Positions 26,220 through 34,110 of a stretch of DNA of 35,707 bases are shown in pieces. The notes under the pieces are model-generated. The model was not told the origin of the DNA. It made no database searches and saw only the letters and a program-made list of their open reading frames with translations. The position numbers and the translations under genes are program-made. The first letter of the stretch is position 1. Each line of letters begins with the position of its first letter. Origin of the DNA: Streptomyces mexicanus (lineage in GTDB: Bacteria > Actinomycetota > Actinomycetes > Streptomycetales > Streptomycetaceae); contig NZ_LR732544.1 in assembly GCF_902506575.1 (NCBI RefSeq), positions 3,628,957 to 3,664,663 on the forward strand, in the 5' to 3' direction.

Positions 26220-27332
26220 TCAGCTCTGGGAGCCGGAGCGCAGCTTGGCCAGGTCGGCCTTGACGGTGTTGACCGGGATGGCGAAGCCCAGGCCCACGCT
26301 GCCGGCGCTGGAGGAGTCCGAGGCGGCCGCGGCCGAGTACATCGCCGAGTTGATGCCGATGACGTTGCCGTTCGCGTCGATCAGCGCGCCGCCGGAGTTG
26401 CCCGGGTTCAAGGACGCGTCGGTCTGGATGGCCTTGTAGGTGGTGGTGGAGGAGCCGGTGTCGCCGTTGAAGTGGCGGCCGCCGAACTCGAACGGCCACT
26501 GGCCGTCGTCCTGCCCCTGCGCCTGGCTCTCGTCGGTGGACACGGTCACGTCCCGGTTCAGGGCGGAGACGATGCCGCTGGTGACGGTGCCGGTCAGGCC
26601 CTCGGGCGAGCCGATCGCGACCACCTGGTCGCCCACCGCCACGCCGTCGGAGTTGCCGAGGGTGGCCGCCTTCAGGCCGGAGGCGCCCTCCGCCTTGATC
26701 AGGGCCAGGTCCTTGGAGCTGTCGGTGCCGACGACCTGGGCGCTGTAGGTGGAGCCGTCGCTGGTGCGCACCTTGACGGAGGTGGCGTTCGCTATGACGT
26801 GGTTGTTGGTGACGATCTCGCCGTCGCCGGAGATGATCACGCCGGACCCGGTGGACGTGCCGTTCGGCAGCGCGGCGGTGATCTCCACGACGCTCGGGCT
26901 GACCGCCTTGGCGATCGCGGCGATGCTGCCGCGCTGGCCGGTGGGCACCACCTCGGTGCTGGTGCTGCTGGAGGCGACGGTGTCCTTGCCGGTCAGCTCC
27001 TGGATGGCGTACGCCGTGCCGCCGCCCACGGCCGCGGCGGCGATGGCCACGGCGGCGAGCAGGGCGAGCGGCCCCTTGGCGCGCTTCTTCGGCGCGGGAG
27101 CGGGAGCGGCCGGCAGCAGGGCGGTGCCGCCGCCTCCGGAACCGCCGCCGTCTCCGCTCCCGCCGCCGTACGACTGCGCCGGAGGGTAGGCGGGCGGGGG
27201 CGGCCACTCCGGGTGCACGGGCGAGGGGTGCGGGAAGGACGAGGCGTGCTGCTGCTCGTACGGGAACGGGGCCTGCCCCTCACCCTGGGAGGGGTCTGCG
27301 TACTCGCCGCTGCGGCGGATGCTCTCGGTCAT
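26220..27332 (-). CDS. HtrA/DegP-like membrane-anchored serine protease without PDZ domain
   Basis: The 370-aa product starts ATG 27332. A cytoplasmic Pro/Gly/Ser-rich tail of about 80 residues is followed by KKRAKG, one transmembrane helix (about 87-110) and the protease domain (about 135-365). The triad is His178 in TNNHVI, Asp208 in SKDLALIK and Ser313 in NPGNSGGAL. The protein ends within a few residues of the protease fold (VNTVKADLAKLRSGSQS), so the C-terminal PDZ domain of typical HtrA/PepD is missing. It likely degrades misfolded exported proteins at the outer membrane face. A GTCA-N7-TGAC dyad (27333-27347) sits directly before the start and could be a regulator site. No ribosome site is visible. 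Confidence 0.9.
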   Translation of the reverse strand: MTESIRRSGEYADPSQGEGQAPFPYEQQHASSFPHPSPVHPEWPPPPAYPPAQSYGGGSGDGGGSGGGGTALLPAAPAPAPKKRAKGPLALLAAVAIAAAAVGGGTAYAIQELTGKDTVASSSTSTEVVPTGQRGSIAAIAKAVSPSVVEITAALPNGTSTGSGVIISGDGEIVTNNHVIANATSVKVRTSDGSTYSAQVVGTDSSKDLALIKAEGASGLKAATLGNSDGVAVGDQVVAIGSPEGLTGTVTSGIVSALNRDVTVSTDESQAQGQDDGQWPFEFGGRHFNGDTGSSTTTYKAIQTDASLNPGNSGGALIDANGNVIGINSAMYSAAAASDSSSAGSVGLGFAIPVNTVKADLAKLRSGSQS

Positions 27333-27436
27333 GTCAATGAGAGTGACCCGGGATCATGAGAGCCGCCTGAGTCCCCGCTGAGAAGCCCGGCAGAACCTCG
27401 TATGCCCGATATAAAGAACGGGCCGTACGCGCGGAT

Positions 27437-27507
27437 GAGCGCGCCGTGAGCGCCGCTAGCGCCGTGCGCGGGACGAGTGCCGCGAGTGCCGCGAGTGCCG
27501 TGAAGCG
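27437..27507. repeat. 9-bp tandem repeats downstream of the LacI-family gene
   Basis: Two adjoining runs of a 9-bp unit: GAGCGCCGT-type copies around 27437-27465 and CGAGTGCCG copies around 27474-27501 (three near-perfect). They end 34 nt from the regulator's stop codon at 27541. Confidence 0.75.
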
Positions 27508-27540
27508 TGAGCGGGGTGGGCGCCAGCCGCGTCCGGCCGG

Positions 27541-28563
27541 TCAGGCGCAGCCGCAGGACCTGCGGACCACCAGCCGGGACGGGAACACCTTCAGCCGCTC
27601 GCGCCGCGAACCGGCGACCCGCAGCCCGTCGTCCAGCACCAGGTCCACGGCCGCGCGGGCCATCGCGGAGCGGTCGGAGGCGACCGTCGTCAGCGGCGGG
27701 TCCGCCAGCGCCGCCTCCTTGATGTCGTCGAACCCGGCCACCGCCAGCTCGCCCGGCACGTCGATGCGCAGCTCGCGGGCCGCCCGCAGCAGGCCGATCG
27801 CCTGGTCGTCGGTGGAGCAGAAGACCGCCGGGGGCCGGTCGGGGCGGGAGAGGATGTCGAGGGCGATGCGGTAGGCGTCGTAGCGGTTGTACGGCGCCTC
27901 GAACAGGCGGCCCTCGGGGGACAGCCCGGCCTCGGCCATGGCGCGCCGCCAGCCCTCGACGTGATCGGAGACCGGGTCGCCCACGGCCGGTGTCTCGGCG
28001 GTGCCGCCCATGCAGGCGACGTAGTCGTAGCCGTGCTCCAGCAGGTGGCGCACGGCCAGCTGGGCGCCGCCCAGGTCGTCGGTGACCACGGCCACGTCGT
28101 CGATGGCCTCGGGCCGCTCGTGCAGCAGGATCACGCGGGCGTCCCAGGCCTCGATCTCGGCGGCGGCCAGGTCGTTGAGGGCGTGGGAGACGAGGATCAG
28201 GCCGGAGACCCGCATGCCCAGGAAGGCGCGCAGGTAGTGGACCTCGCGCTCGGCGACGTAGTCGGTGTTGCCGACCAGGACCATCTTGCCGCGCTCGGCG
28301 GCGGCCCACTCCACCGCGTGCGCCATCTCGCCGAAGAACGGCTGGCGGGCGTCGGGGATGATCAGGCCTATGAGGTCGGTGCGGCGGGAGGCCATGGCCT
28401 GGGCGACCCGGTCGGGCCGGTACCCCAGCTCCTTGATCGCGGCGAGGACGCGCTCGCGCGTGGCCGGGGCGACCGGCCGGGGTCCGTTGTTGATGACGTA
28501 GCTGACCACGGCGGTGGACGTCCCCGCCAGTCTTGCCACGTCGTCCCGAGTCACCTTGGCCAC
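27541..28563 (-). CDS. LacI/GalR-family transcriptional regulator
   Basis: The 340-aa product starts GTG 28563 ([20 protein letters not shown]). There is no ribosome site, but TAGACT at -12 to -7 is well placed for a leaderless mRNA. The helix-turn-helix and hinge (residues 1-60, [37 protein letters not shown]) are followed by a periplasmic-binding-like domain with [20 protein letters not shown] and [19 protein letters not shown]. It probably binds a sugar-like effector. It ends RRSCGCA with two Cys. No transport or sugar gene is adjacent, so its regulon cannot be inferred; the neighbouring htrA (leftward, downstream) is not an obvious target. Confidence 0.9.
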   Translation of the reverse strand: MAKVTRDDVARLAGTSTAVVSYVINNGPRPVAPATRERVLAAIKELGYRPDRVAQAMASRRTDLIGLIIPDARQPFFGEMAHAVEWAAAERGKMVLVGNTDYVAEREVHYLRAFLGMRVSGLILVSHALNDLAAAEIEAWDARVILLHERPEAIDDVAVVTDDLGGAQLAVRHLLEHGYDYVACMGGTAETPAVGDPVSDHVEGWRRAMAEAGLSPEGRLFEAPYNRYDAYRIALDILSRPDRPPAVFCSTDDQAIGLLRAARELRIDVPGELAVAGFDDIKEAALADPPLTTVASDRSAMARAAVDLVLDDGLRVAGSRRERLKVFPSRLVVRRSCGCA

Positions 28564-28698
28564 GCGCGGAGTCTACGCGGATGGAACCGCTCTCGGGCAG
28601 CCGTATCACGCCGTGGATGTGCGGACGCAACGCCCCGCCCGACCCGCCGGCGGCCAGGCCGACGTGTGCGGATGCCCTGCCGCCCGCGGGCGAGGGCC

Positions 28699-28737
28699 AG
28701 GCGCACCGCGGGCTCGGCCTTCACCCGCGGTGCGCCT
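28699..28737 (-). terminator. Long hairpin downstream of glnR
   Basis: A perfect 14-bp stem (28699-28712 with 28724-28737, arm AGGCGCACCGCGGG) with an 11-nt loop. It lies 110 nt after the glnR stop; its right arm is formed by the first unit of the tandem repeat array there. Confidence 0.65.
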
Positions 28738-28852
28738 TTGCCTTCACCCGCGGTGCGCCTTTGCCTTCGGCGTGGTGCGCCTGTGCCGTGGCCCGCGGTG
28801 CGCCTTTGCCTTCGGCGTGGTGCGCCTGTGCCCTGGCCCGCGGTGTGCCTAT
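28717..28852. repeat. 22-23-bp tandem repeat, six copies, overlapping the glnR stop
   Basis: Units start at 28717, 28740, 28763, 28785, 28808 and 28830. The first two are identical (GCCTTCACCCGCGGTGCGCC + TTT). Units three and five match each other, and four and six nearly so, giving a higher-order 45-bp period. The last unit runs into the 3' codons of glnR (stop at 28849). Confidence 0.9.
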
Positions 28853-29682
28853 GCCTTCGCCTGCGCCTTGGCCGGACCCGGGGTCCGCGCGGTCTGCTCC
28901 CCGCCCCGGCCGCTCGCGGTGTCCGGGCCGCCGTCCGAGCTCCGCCGGTCCGTCTTCGGCTTCGCCTCGACACCGGCCTTGGCCTTGCTCTCCTCGGCCC
29001 CGCGGTCGGTCTTCTCCGGGGTGACGAAGCGGTAGCCGACGTTGCGCACGGTGCCGATCAGCGACTCGTGCTCGGGGCCGAGCTTGGCGCGCAGCCGCCG
29101 CACGTGGACGTCGACCGTCCGGGTGCCGCCGAAGTAGTCGTAGCCCCACACCTCCTGCAGCAGCTGGGCGCGGGTGAAGACGCGGCCCGGGTGCTGCGCG
29201 AGGTACTTCAGCAGCTCGAACTCCTTGAAGGTCAGGTCCAGCACCCGCCCCTTGAGCTTGGCGGAGTACGTGGCCTCGTCCACGGACAGATCGCCGTTGC
29301 GGATCTCCATGGGGGAGTCGTCGCCGGTCATCTGCTGCCGGCCCAGGGCCAGCCGCAGCCGGGCCTCGACCTCGGCGGGCCCCGCGGTGTCCAGCAGCAC
29401 GTCGTCGATGCCCCAGTCGGCGGTGACGGCCGCCAGGCCACCCTCGGTCACCACCAGGATCAGTGGGCAGCCGGGGCCGGTGGAGCGCAGCAGCTGGCAC
29501 AGGCTGCGCACCTGGGGCAGATCGCGCCGGCCGTCGATCAGGATGACGTCGGCGCCCGGGGTGTCGACGAGGGCCGGCCCCTCCGCGGGGGCCACCCGCA
29601 CGGTGTGCAGCAGCAGCCCGAGGGCGGGCAGCACCTCGGTGGAGGGCTGGAGGGCGTTGGTCAGCAGCAGCAGAGAACTCAC
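28849..29682 (-). CDS. glnR: GlnR, OmpR-type global nitrogen regulator
   Basis: Start GTG 29682 with AGGAGGGG 7 nt upstream; 277 aa. The N-terminal receiver-like domain ([40 protein letters not shown]) keeps an Asp at the usual place but lacks the full acidic pocket. GlnR is known as an orphan regulator without a partner kinase. The winged helix (about 130-225) reads [40 protein letters not shown] and [12 protein letters not shown] Lys/Ala/Asp-rich tail of about 50 residues follows, its last codons made from a tandem repeat. It controls glnA, amtB, nir and similar genes. A -35/-10 pair is seen at 29887-29914. Confidence 0.95.
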   Translation of the reverse strand: MSSLLLLTNALQPSTEVLPALGLLLHTVRVAPAEGPALVDTPGADVILIDGRRDLPQVRSLCQLLRSTGPGCPLILVVTEGGLAAVTADWGIDDVLLDTAGPAEVEARLRLALGRQQMTGDDSPMEIRNGDLSVDEATYSAKLKGRVLDLTFKEFELLKYLAQHPGRVFTRAQLLQEVWGYDYFGGTRTVDVHVRRLRAKLGPEHESLIGTVRNVGYRFVTPEKTDRGAEESKAKAGVEAKPKTDRRSSDGGPDTASGRGGEQTARTPGPAKAQAKA

Positions 29683-29886
29683 GAGGCCCCTCCTGTCCGG
29701 GCCGTCGCGGGGTCGTGCACGGTTCGCTCGTCCATGGCGTCTGGTTCCTCCTCGGGTCCCGGCGAGGACTTGCGGCTCTGCATCGTCGGTTCGTTCCGTG
29801 GTGCGAATCCCGCGCCCCTGGGACCCGCCGCGGCCCCGGTGGGCCGCTATGCGATCGACGGCCCGTACACCTGCGGTTTCCCGCGT

Positions 29887-29914
29887 CGTATACAACGCTC
29901 CCGAAAGCACAAAA
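29887..29914 (-). promoter_or_regulatory. Putative glnR promoter
   Basis: On the minus strand, TTTTGT (29909-29914) and TATACG (29887-29892) are separated by 16 nt, giving a leader of about 200 nt before GTG 29682. Confidence 0.5.
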
Positions 29915-29942
29915 GGACCCGGGGGCTTCGCTGCCCGAGTCC
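29915..29942. terminator. Terminator-like hairpin between divergent glnR and hydrolase genes
   Basis: GGACCCGGG (29915-29923) pairs with CCCGAGTCC (29934-29942) with one G-T type mismatch and a 10-nt loop. On the minus strand the stem is followed directly by TTTT, on the plus strand by TCTT. This is the form of a bidirectional terminator, odd in a divergent promoter region. Confidence 0.55.
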
Positions 29943-29964
29943 TCTTCCCAGCAGAATAGCCGAC

Positions 29965-30903
29965 ATGAGCTGGCAGTCGGCAGGACATGTGACGCGTTCG
30001 ACGATCGTCCCGGAATCCGAGACGCGCCCGTGGACACGTGTCAGGAGGTTCCTGCGCACCGCGGACGGGGTGGCGGTCGACGCCCTGTACGAGCCGGGAC
30101 CCCGCACGCCGGGGACGGAGGACCACGTGTTCGTGGTCGCACACGGTTTCACCGGCGACCTGGACCGGCCGCACGTGCGCCGGGTGGCGCGGGCGCTCGC
30201 CCGCCACGGAGCCGTGGTCACGTTCTCCTTCCGCGGCCACGGCGCCTCCGGCGGGCGCTCGACGGTCGGGGACCGGGAGGTCCTGGACCTGGCGGCGGCG
30301 GTGGCGTGGGCACGCGGTTTCGGCCATGCGCGGGTGACGACCGTCGGCTTCTCCATGGGCGGTTCGGTGGTGCTGCGGCACGCGGCCCTGTACCGCCCGC
30401 AGGACTCCGCGGCCCCCGGGGGCTCCCGCCATGAGTCCGTAGCCCCCGATGAGCCCGCAACCTCCCACGAGCCCGTGGAACCCGAGGTGCCCGCGGGCGC
30501 GCAGGCCGGTGCCTGGACAGACGCGGTCGTCTCGGTGAGCGCGCCCGCCCGCTGGTACTACCGGGGCACGGCCCCCATGCGCCGGCTGCACTGGCTGGTT
30601 CTGCGCCCCGAGGGCCGCCTGCTCAGCCGCTACGGGCTGCGCACCCGCATCCACCACCGCGACTGGGACCCCGTCCCGCTCTCCCCGGTCGAGTCGGTCC
30701 CGCGCATCGCACCGGCCCCGCTGCTGATCGTGCACGGCGACCGGGACGCCTACTTCCCCCTCGACCACCCCCGCATGCTCGCCGAGGCCGCCGGTGACCA
30801 CGGCGAACTCTGGCTGGAGCCAGGGATGAGCCACGCCGAGAACGCCGCCGCCGACGATCTCCTGCACCGCATCGCGCGCTGGGCCACCGCACCGGCGGGC
30901 TAG
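29965..30903 (+). CDS. Alpha/beta hydrolase (serine hydrolase)
   Basis: The 312-aa product starts ATG 29965 ([20 protein letters not shown]). AGAATA at -12 to -7 could give a leaderless mRNA. The fold is visible: strand and oxyanion region [31 protein letters not shown], nucleophile Ser130 in VGFSMGGS, acid in [16 protein letters not shown] and His in PGMSHAEN. No signal peptide, so cytoplasmic. Between the nucleophile helix and the next strand lies a low-complexity insert of about 35 residues ([20 protein letters not shown]) encoded by an 18-bp repeat. The substrate is unknown; small esters or lysophospholipid-like lipids are usual guesses for this family. Confidence 0.85.
   Translation: MSWQSAGHVTRSTIVPESETRPWTRVRRFLRTADGVAVDALYEPGPRTPGTEDHVFVVAHGFTGDLDRPHVRRVARALARHGAVVTFSFRGHGASGGRSTVGDREVLDLAAAVAWARGFGHARVTTVGFSMGGSVVLRHAALYRPQDSAAPGGSRHESVAPDEPATSHEPVEPEVPAGAQAGAWTDAVVSVSAPARWYYRGTAPMRRLHWLVLRPEGRLLSRYGLRTRIHHRDWDPVPLSPVESVPRIAPAPLLIVHGDRDAYFPLDHPRMLAEAAGDHGELWLEPGMSHAENAAADDLLHRIARWATAPAG
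30433..30492 (+). repeat. 18-bp in-frame coding repeat in the hydrolase gene
   Basis: Units start at 30433, 30451 and 30469 (partial fourth at 30487), encoding [18 protein letters not shown] and VPAGAQ. They contain GTA and GCA codons that are rare in neighbouring coding DNA, consistent with a young expansion. Confidence 0.7.
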
Positions 30904-30969
30904 CCTGAGCCTGTTCATTGCCGGTTCATGGTTCATTGCCGGCTCATTGCCGAGTGCTAGAGGAACGGG

Positions 30970-31224
30970 ATGGCAAAGGTCACGGTGCGCTACTGGGCGG
31001 CGGCGAAGGCCGCGGCCGGGGTCGCCGAGGAGCCGTACGAGGCGGAGACGCTCGCCGAGGCGCTGACCGCGGTGCGCGAGCGGCACCCCGGCGAACTCGC
31101 TCGCGTGCTGCAGCGCTGCTCGTTCCTCATCGACGGCGATCCGGTGGGCACGCGCGCGCATGAGACGGTACGGCTGACCGAGGGCGGCACGGTCGAGGTG
31201 CTCCCCCCGTTCGCAGGAGGGTGA
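30970..31224 (+). CDS. MoaD/ThiS-like ubiquitin-fold sulfur carrier
   Basis: The 84-aa product starts ATG 30970 with GAGGAA upstream. It has a beta-grasp pattern: [14 protein letters not shown] at the N-terminus, a central helix ([13 protein letters not shown]), FLIDGDPVG and a hydrophobic tail [10 protein letters not shown] ending in Gly-Gly. A terminal GG is the site where E1-like enzymes (MoeB/ThiF type) add AMP and then sulfur. It may supply sulfur for molybdopterin or another pathway; no MoaE or E1 gene is in the window. The next gene starts 4 nt after its stop, so the two are co-transcribed. Sulfur-transfer genes lie 3 kb downstream. Confidence 0.85.
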   Translation: MAKVTVRYWAAAKAAAGVAEEPYEAETLAEALTAVRERHPGELARVLQRCSFLIDGDPVGTRAHETVRLTEGGTVEVLPPFAGG

Positions 31225-31227
31225 GCG

Positions 31228-32628
31228 ATGACCGAACGGCCGTATGAGCCGTACGAAGGGACCCCGTACGAGGGGACCCCTTACGAGGGCTCGGCGTACG
31301 AGGGCGCCTACGGGGCTGCCCCTCAGGGCTCGTACGGGGCGCCCTACCAGGGACAGAACCCGTACGGGCAGCCGCAGGGACAGAACCCGTACGGGCAGCC
31401 GCAGCCCCAGCCACAGCAGCAGTACCCGCACCCGCACCAGCACCCGCGAGCGGACCCTTACGCGCAGGCGCCCGCCCACCAGCCGTACCCGCAGCCGCAG
31501 CAGCAGGCCGCCTGGTCCGGGCAGCAGCAGGCGTACGCCGAGGACCAGGACGCCCAGCAGTACACGCAGCAGTGGCAGGGGCCGACCTGGGACACCCAGA
31601 CCCACGCACGGCCCGTCACCGCGGCCCCGCAGGCGGCGGACCCCGCCGCGCCGACGGCCTACCTGTCCGCACTGGACCACCATCCCGCACCGGGCCACCG
31701 GGAGCCGACCCCGGCGTACGGAGCCCAGCCCCCGGCGTACGGAGCCGCGGCCCCGGCGCACGGTGCCCAGGCCGCCGCCCCTTCCGGCACCCCTGGCGCA
31801 CCCGCCGGTCCGGCCGCCGCCGCGACGGCCGAACCCGCCTACGGCCCGGCCACCATCGGCGGCAACGCCCGCGTGACCGACGCCCAGCGGGCCCGCGCCG
31901 AGGGCCGTTCGCCGATCATCGAGCCGGGCATGCAGCCGGCCGGGCTGACCGCGCTGCTCGGGCTGCTGCTGGCCGGTGCGGCGCAGGTCGGCACGTACGC
32001 GCTGCTCGTGCCGCTGGTGGTGCTCCAGGGCGTGACGGCGGCCGGCTGGTTCCGGCTGAACGGCATGTGGCCCGCCCGGCAGGGCATCGCCCTCGGGTTC
32101 GCGGGCGCGCTCGTCGCGGACGCCGCCGTGCTGGGCGCGGGCCGCGACCACGCGCCCGCGGCGATCCTGGGCACGCTCGGCGTGTGGGTGCTGCTCTCCC
32201 TGGTGTTGCAGCTGCGCTCCCACGCCGACCCGGACGAGCGGATGTACGGCCTGATGGCGACCGTCGCCGCGGCGGCGCTGGCGATCATCGCGACCGGCTA
32301 CCTGGCCGGCCCGGCGGACGCGGTCGCGGTCGGCGCCGTGGCGGTCGCCGCGGCCGTCGGCGCGCGTGCGCTGCCGCTGCCGACGGCGGCCGCGGTGGTG
32401 GTCGCGCTGCTCGCGGCGGCCGGCGCGGGCATCGCGGTCGGCGGCATGACGGGGCTCGGCGCGAAGGGCGCCCTGCTGGGCGCCGGCGCGGCCGTGTGCG
32501 CGCTGATCGGGCACCGGGCGGCCAGTTACGACTACCCCTCGCGGTTCGTGCACTTCACGGCCGGGGTGGCGCTGCCGCTGGCGGCGGCGGCCCCGGCGGT
32601 GTGGGTGCTCGGGCGCGCGGTGGGCTGA
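31228..32628 (+). CDS. Large membrane protein with Pro/Gln/Tyr-rich N-terminal tail
   Basis: The 466-aa product starts ATG 31228 with GGAGG overlapping the end of the MoaD-like gene. The first 200 or so residues are disordered: four repeats of the YEGTP type at the start, two copies of GQNPYGQPQ, then Gln/Pro/His-rich and Ala/Pro-rich stretches. From about residue 240 there are some nine hydrophobic helices. A short conserved-looking part, [20 protein letters not shown], lies just before the first helix. No enzymatic motif is seen. Tails of this kind are common in Streptomyces membrane proteins and may bind partners. Function unknown. Confidence 0.8.
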   Translation: MTERPYEPYEGTPYEGTPYEGSAYEGAYGAAPQGSYGAPYQGQNPYGQPQGQNPYGQPQPQPQQQYPHPHQHPRADPYAQAPAHQPYPQPQQQAAWSGQQQAYAEDQDAQQYTQQWQGPTWDTQTHARPVTAAPQAADPAAPTAYLSALDHHPAPGHREPTPAYGAQPPAYGAAAPAHGAQAAAPSGTPGAPAGPAAAATAEPAYGPATIGGNARVTDAQRARAEGRSPIIEPGMQPAGLTALLGLLLAGAAQVGTYALLVPLVVLQGVTAAGWFRLNGMWPARQGIALGFAGALVADAAVLGAGRDHAPAAILGTLGVWVLLSLVLQLRSHADPDERMYGLMATVAAAALAIIATGYLAGPADAVAVGAVAVAAAVGARALPLPTAAAVVVALLAAAGAGIAVGGMTGLGAKGALLGAGAAVCALIGHRAASYDYPSRFVHFTAGVALPLAAAAPAVWVLGRAVG

Positions 32629-32662
32629 CACCCGCCGCCGTACTGCCCGCCGCGGTACGGCC

Positions 32663-32704
32663 GTGAGCGGGGCCCCGTGAGCGGGGCCCCGTGAGCGGGG
32701 CCCC
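32663..32704. repeat. 14-bp tandem repeat, three perfect copies, terminator-like
   Basis: GTGAGCGGGGCCCC occurs at 32663, 32677 and 32691. Each copy contains GGGGCCCC, so alternative hairpins can form between copies. Located 35 nt after the membrane-protein stop; probably acts as a terminator. Confidence 0.85.
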
Positions 32705-32848
32705 GTGCGCCGGGCTGGGGCGTTCCGCGCCGCCGTACGGCCTTGTCACAGGTGGTCGACAGTTTCCCGGCCGGTGATGCGGTGCGGGTTACGCTCGCGC
32801 CCGGGACGGCCGTCCGGTCGTCCCGGACCGCCGAGGTGGGGAACATCG

Positions 32849-33574
32849 ATGCGCGCGCTGCGAGTACTGCTGGTCGTCGTCGTGATCCTGGGCGTGCTCT
32901 TCGTGATCGTCGACCGGGTCGCGGTCCACTTCGCGGAGGGTCAGGCCGCCGACCGGCTCAGGACCACGGAGAACCTGGCGAGCACCCCGGACGTGTCCAT
33001 CAAGGGCTTCCCGTTCCTCACCCAGCTGGCGGGCGGCGAACTGGACGACGTCGAGGTCGGCATCAAGAACTACGAGGCGGACACCGGCACGGACGGGCAG
33101 AAGATCCGCATCGACGACCTCCGGGCCGACATGAGGGGCGTGTCGTTCTCCGGCGACTACAGCTCCGCCACCGCCGAGGCGGCCACCGGTACGGCGACCA
33201 TCGCCTACGACGAGCTGCTGAAGGCGGCCAGGTCCGAGCCCACCGACATCGGCCTCGGGATCACGGCCCAGGTGGTGGGGCTGTCGGACGGCGGCAACGG
33301 CAAGATCAAGGTCAGCGTCAAGTTCTCCCTGCTGCCCGAGCCGGTCTCCGTGCTCAGCTCGGTCACCGTCAAGGACAACAAGCTGCAGGTGCGGGCCGAC
33401 ACGCTGCCCCGGCTCGTGGGCGTGCGGCTCATCGAGAGCCGGTTCCGCTCGATCACCGACTTCCAGCAGGTCATCGACCAGTTGCCCGGGGACATCAGGC
33501 TGGACTCGGTGCGGGCCGCCGAGAAAGGCGTACAGATCACGGTGAAGGGTTCACACGTCAAGCTGGCCGGGTAA
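32849..33574 (+). CDS. LmeA-like (DUF2993) lipid-binding envelope protein
   Basis: The 241-aa product starts ATG 32849 with GAGGTGGGGAA upstream. An N-terminal helix (ALRVLLVVVVILGVLFVIV) is a signal anchor. The outer domain has the DUF2993 features: EGQAADRLRTTENLASTPDV, IKGFPFLTQLAGGELDDVEV, IRIDDLRADMRGVSF and the C-terminal GVQITVKGSHVKLAG. Mycobacterial LmeA binds phosphatidylinositol lipids and supports mannan elongation; in Streptomyces, which lacks mycobacterial lipomannan, the ligand is unclear. It stands alone between two intergenic gaps and appears to have its own promoter. Confidence 0.85.
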   Translation: MRALRVLLVVVVILGVLFVIVDRVAVHFAEGQAADRLRTTENLASTPDVSIKGFPFLTQLAGGELDDVEVGIKNYEADTGTDGQKIRIDDLRADMRGVSFSGDYSSATAEAATGTATIAYDELLKAARSEPTDIGLGITAQVVGLSDGGNGKIKVSVKFSLLPEPVSVLSSVTVKDNKLQVRADTLPRLVGVRLIESRFRSITDFQQVIDQLPGDIRLDSVRAAEKGVQITVKGSHVKLAG

Positions 33575-33821
33575 CCTCCCCCCGACCGGCACCGACCACG
33601 GCACCGACCGATCGACCCGCCGGTGAACGCCCCGTCGGCGCCCGGTGACCGCCGGCGACCACCGGACCCGCTGGCCGCGGCCCCTGTCCGAGGGGCGAGA
33701 CGTCCCGTCCGCAGCGCAGATGCGCTGCCGGAGGCCGCTGTCCGGGCCCGGTGCGCGGACACGGTCTACCCACCACTGATCCCGAATGGCGGACGATCGC
33801 ATCTCACCATGCGACACATCG
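33575..33821. other. Intergenic region after the LmeA-like gene
   Basis: About 250 nt with no gene-like ORF. A 12-nt direct repeat (GGCACCGACC at 33589 and 33601) lies right after the stop. The sequence becomes less GC-rich toward the promoter at 33822. Confidence 0.4.
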
Positions 33822-33851
33822 GTGACACGCCCCCCTGTCCCTCCCTACGAT
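33822..33851 (+). promoter_or_regulatory. Promoter of the leader peptide / sulfurtransferase unit
   Basis: GTGACA (33822-33827) and TACGAT (33846-33851) are 18 nt apart, a good vegetative promoter. The -10 ends 7 nt before the ATG at 33859, so the mRNA probably begins at or next to that ATG. Confidence 0.7.
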
Positions 33852-33858
33852 CGACCGC

Positions 33859-33966
33859 ATGCGGTGCCAGACGAGCGTCCTCCGGTCGCGGGGACAGGCG
33901 GATCTCACGAAGCGGCGGGCAGTAGACCTGTGCCGCGTTGCCGCCATGCTCTGTCGCCCCTTCTGA
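33859..33966 (+). CDS. Leaderless 35-aa leader peptide with Cys codons, upstream of sulfurtransferase gene
   Basis: The peptide begins MRCQTSVLRSRGQADLTKRR and ends AVDLCRVAAMLCRPF. The C-terminal pattern (R)xVDLxRVxxxLC matches the short peptides that precede sulfur-assimilation genes in Streptomyces and are labelled putative leader peptides. Three Cys codons (residues 3, 25, 32) lie in it, the last four codons before the stop. The ATG is placed for leaderless translation. A hairpin starts at the base after its TGA. By analogy with mycobacterial cysteine-responsive leaderless ORFs, ribosome stalling at Cys codons when cysteine is low could alter the hairpin and raise expression of the sulfurtransferase 145 nt downstream. 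Confidence 0.8.
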   Translation: MRCQTSVLRSRGQADLTKRRAVDLCRVAAMLCRPF

Positions 33967-33986
33967 GCGGGAGTTCCGCCTCCCGC
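33967..33986 (+). terminator. Attenuator-like hairpin at the leader peptide stop
   Basis: GCGGGAG (33967-33973) pairs with CTCCCGC (33980-33986) around a TTCCGC loop, immediately after the TGA of the leader peptide. A ribosome at the stop would cover the left arm. No U-tract follows, so it may act by Rho or by folding rather than as a classical terminator. Confidence 0.6.
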
Positions 33987-34110
33987 GTCCACCGGCCCCG
34001 TACCTGACCCGGGGCCGTCCGCGCACCCGTACGCCGGTGTCGAAACGCTCGCGTACCCGCGCGCCCCTCGCACTCGTACGCCCCCGCAACTGCCCCGGAG
34101 GAGATTGAGC

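Noticed and set aside
28717..28852. CRISPR-like array downstream of glnR
   Set aside because: Units are contiguous 22-23-bp repeats without unique spacers; it is a minisatellite.
29915..29942. tRNA 3' half or tRNA gene remnant in the glnR upstream region
   Set aside because: The TTCGCTGCCCGAGTCC stretch superficially resembles a T-arm, but no cloverleaf can be drawn around it.
28849..32631. Very long open frame on the minus strand across the hydrolase, MoaD-like and membrane-protein genes
   Set aside because: Its right part is antisense to well-supported genes and reads as Arg/Gly/Ala-rich sequence; only the glnR part is real. Such frames are expected in DNA of this GC content.
33623..33925. 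100-codon plus-strand frame upstream of the sulfurtransferase
   Set aside because: Arg/Pro/Ala-rich, no ribosome site, and out of frame with the leader peptide that has promoter and motif support.
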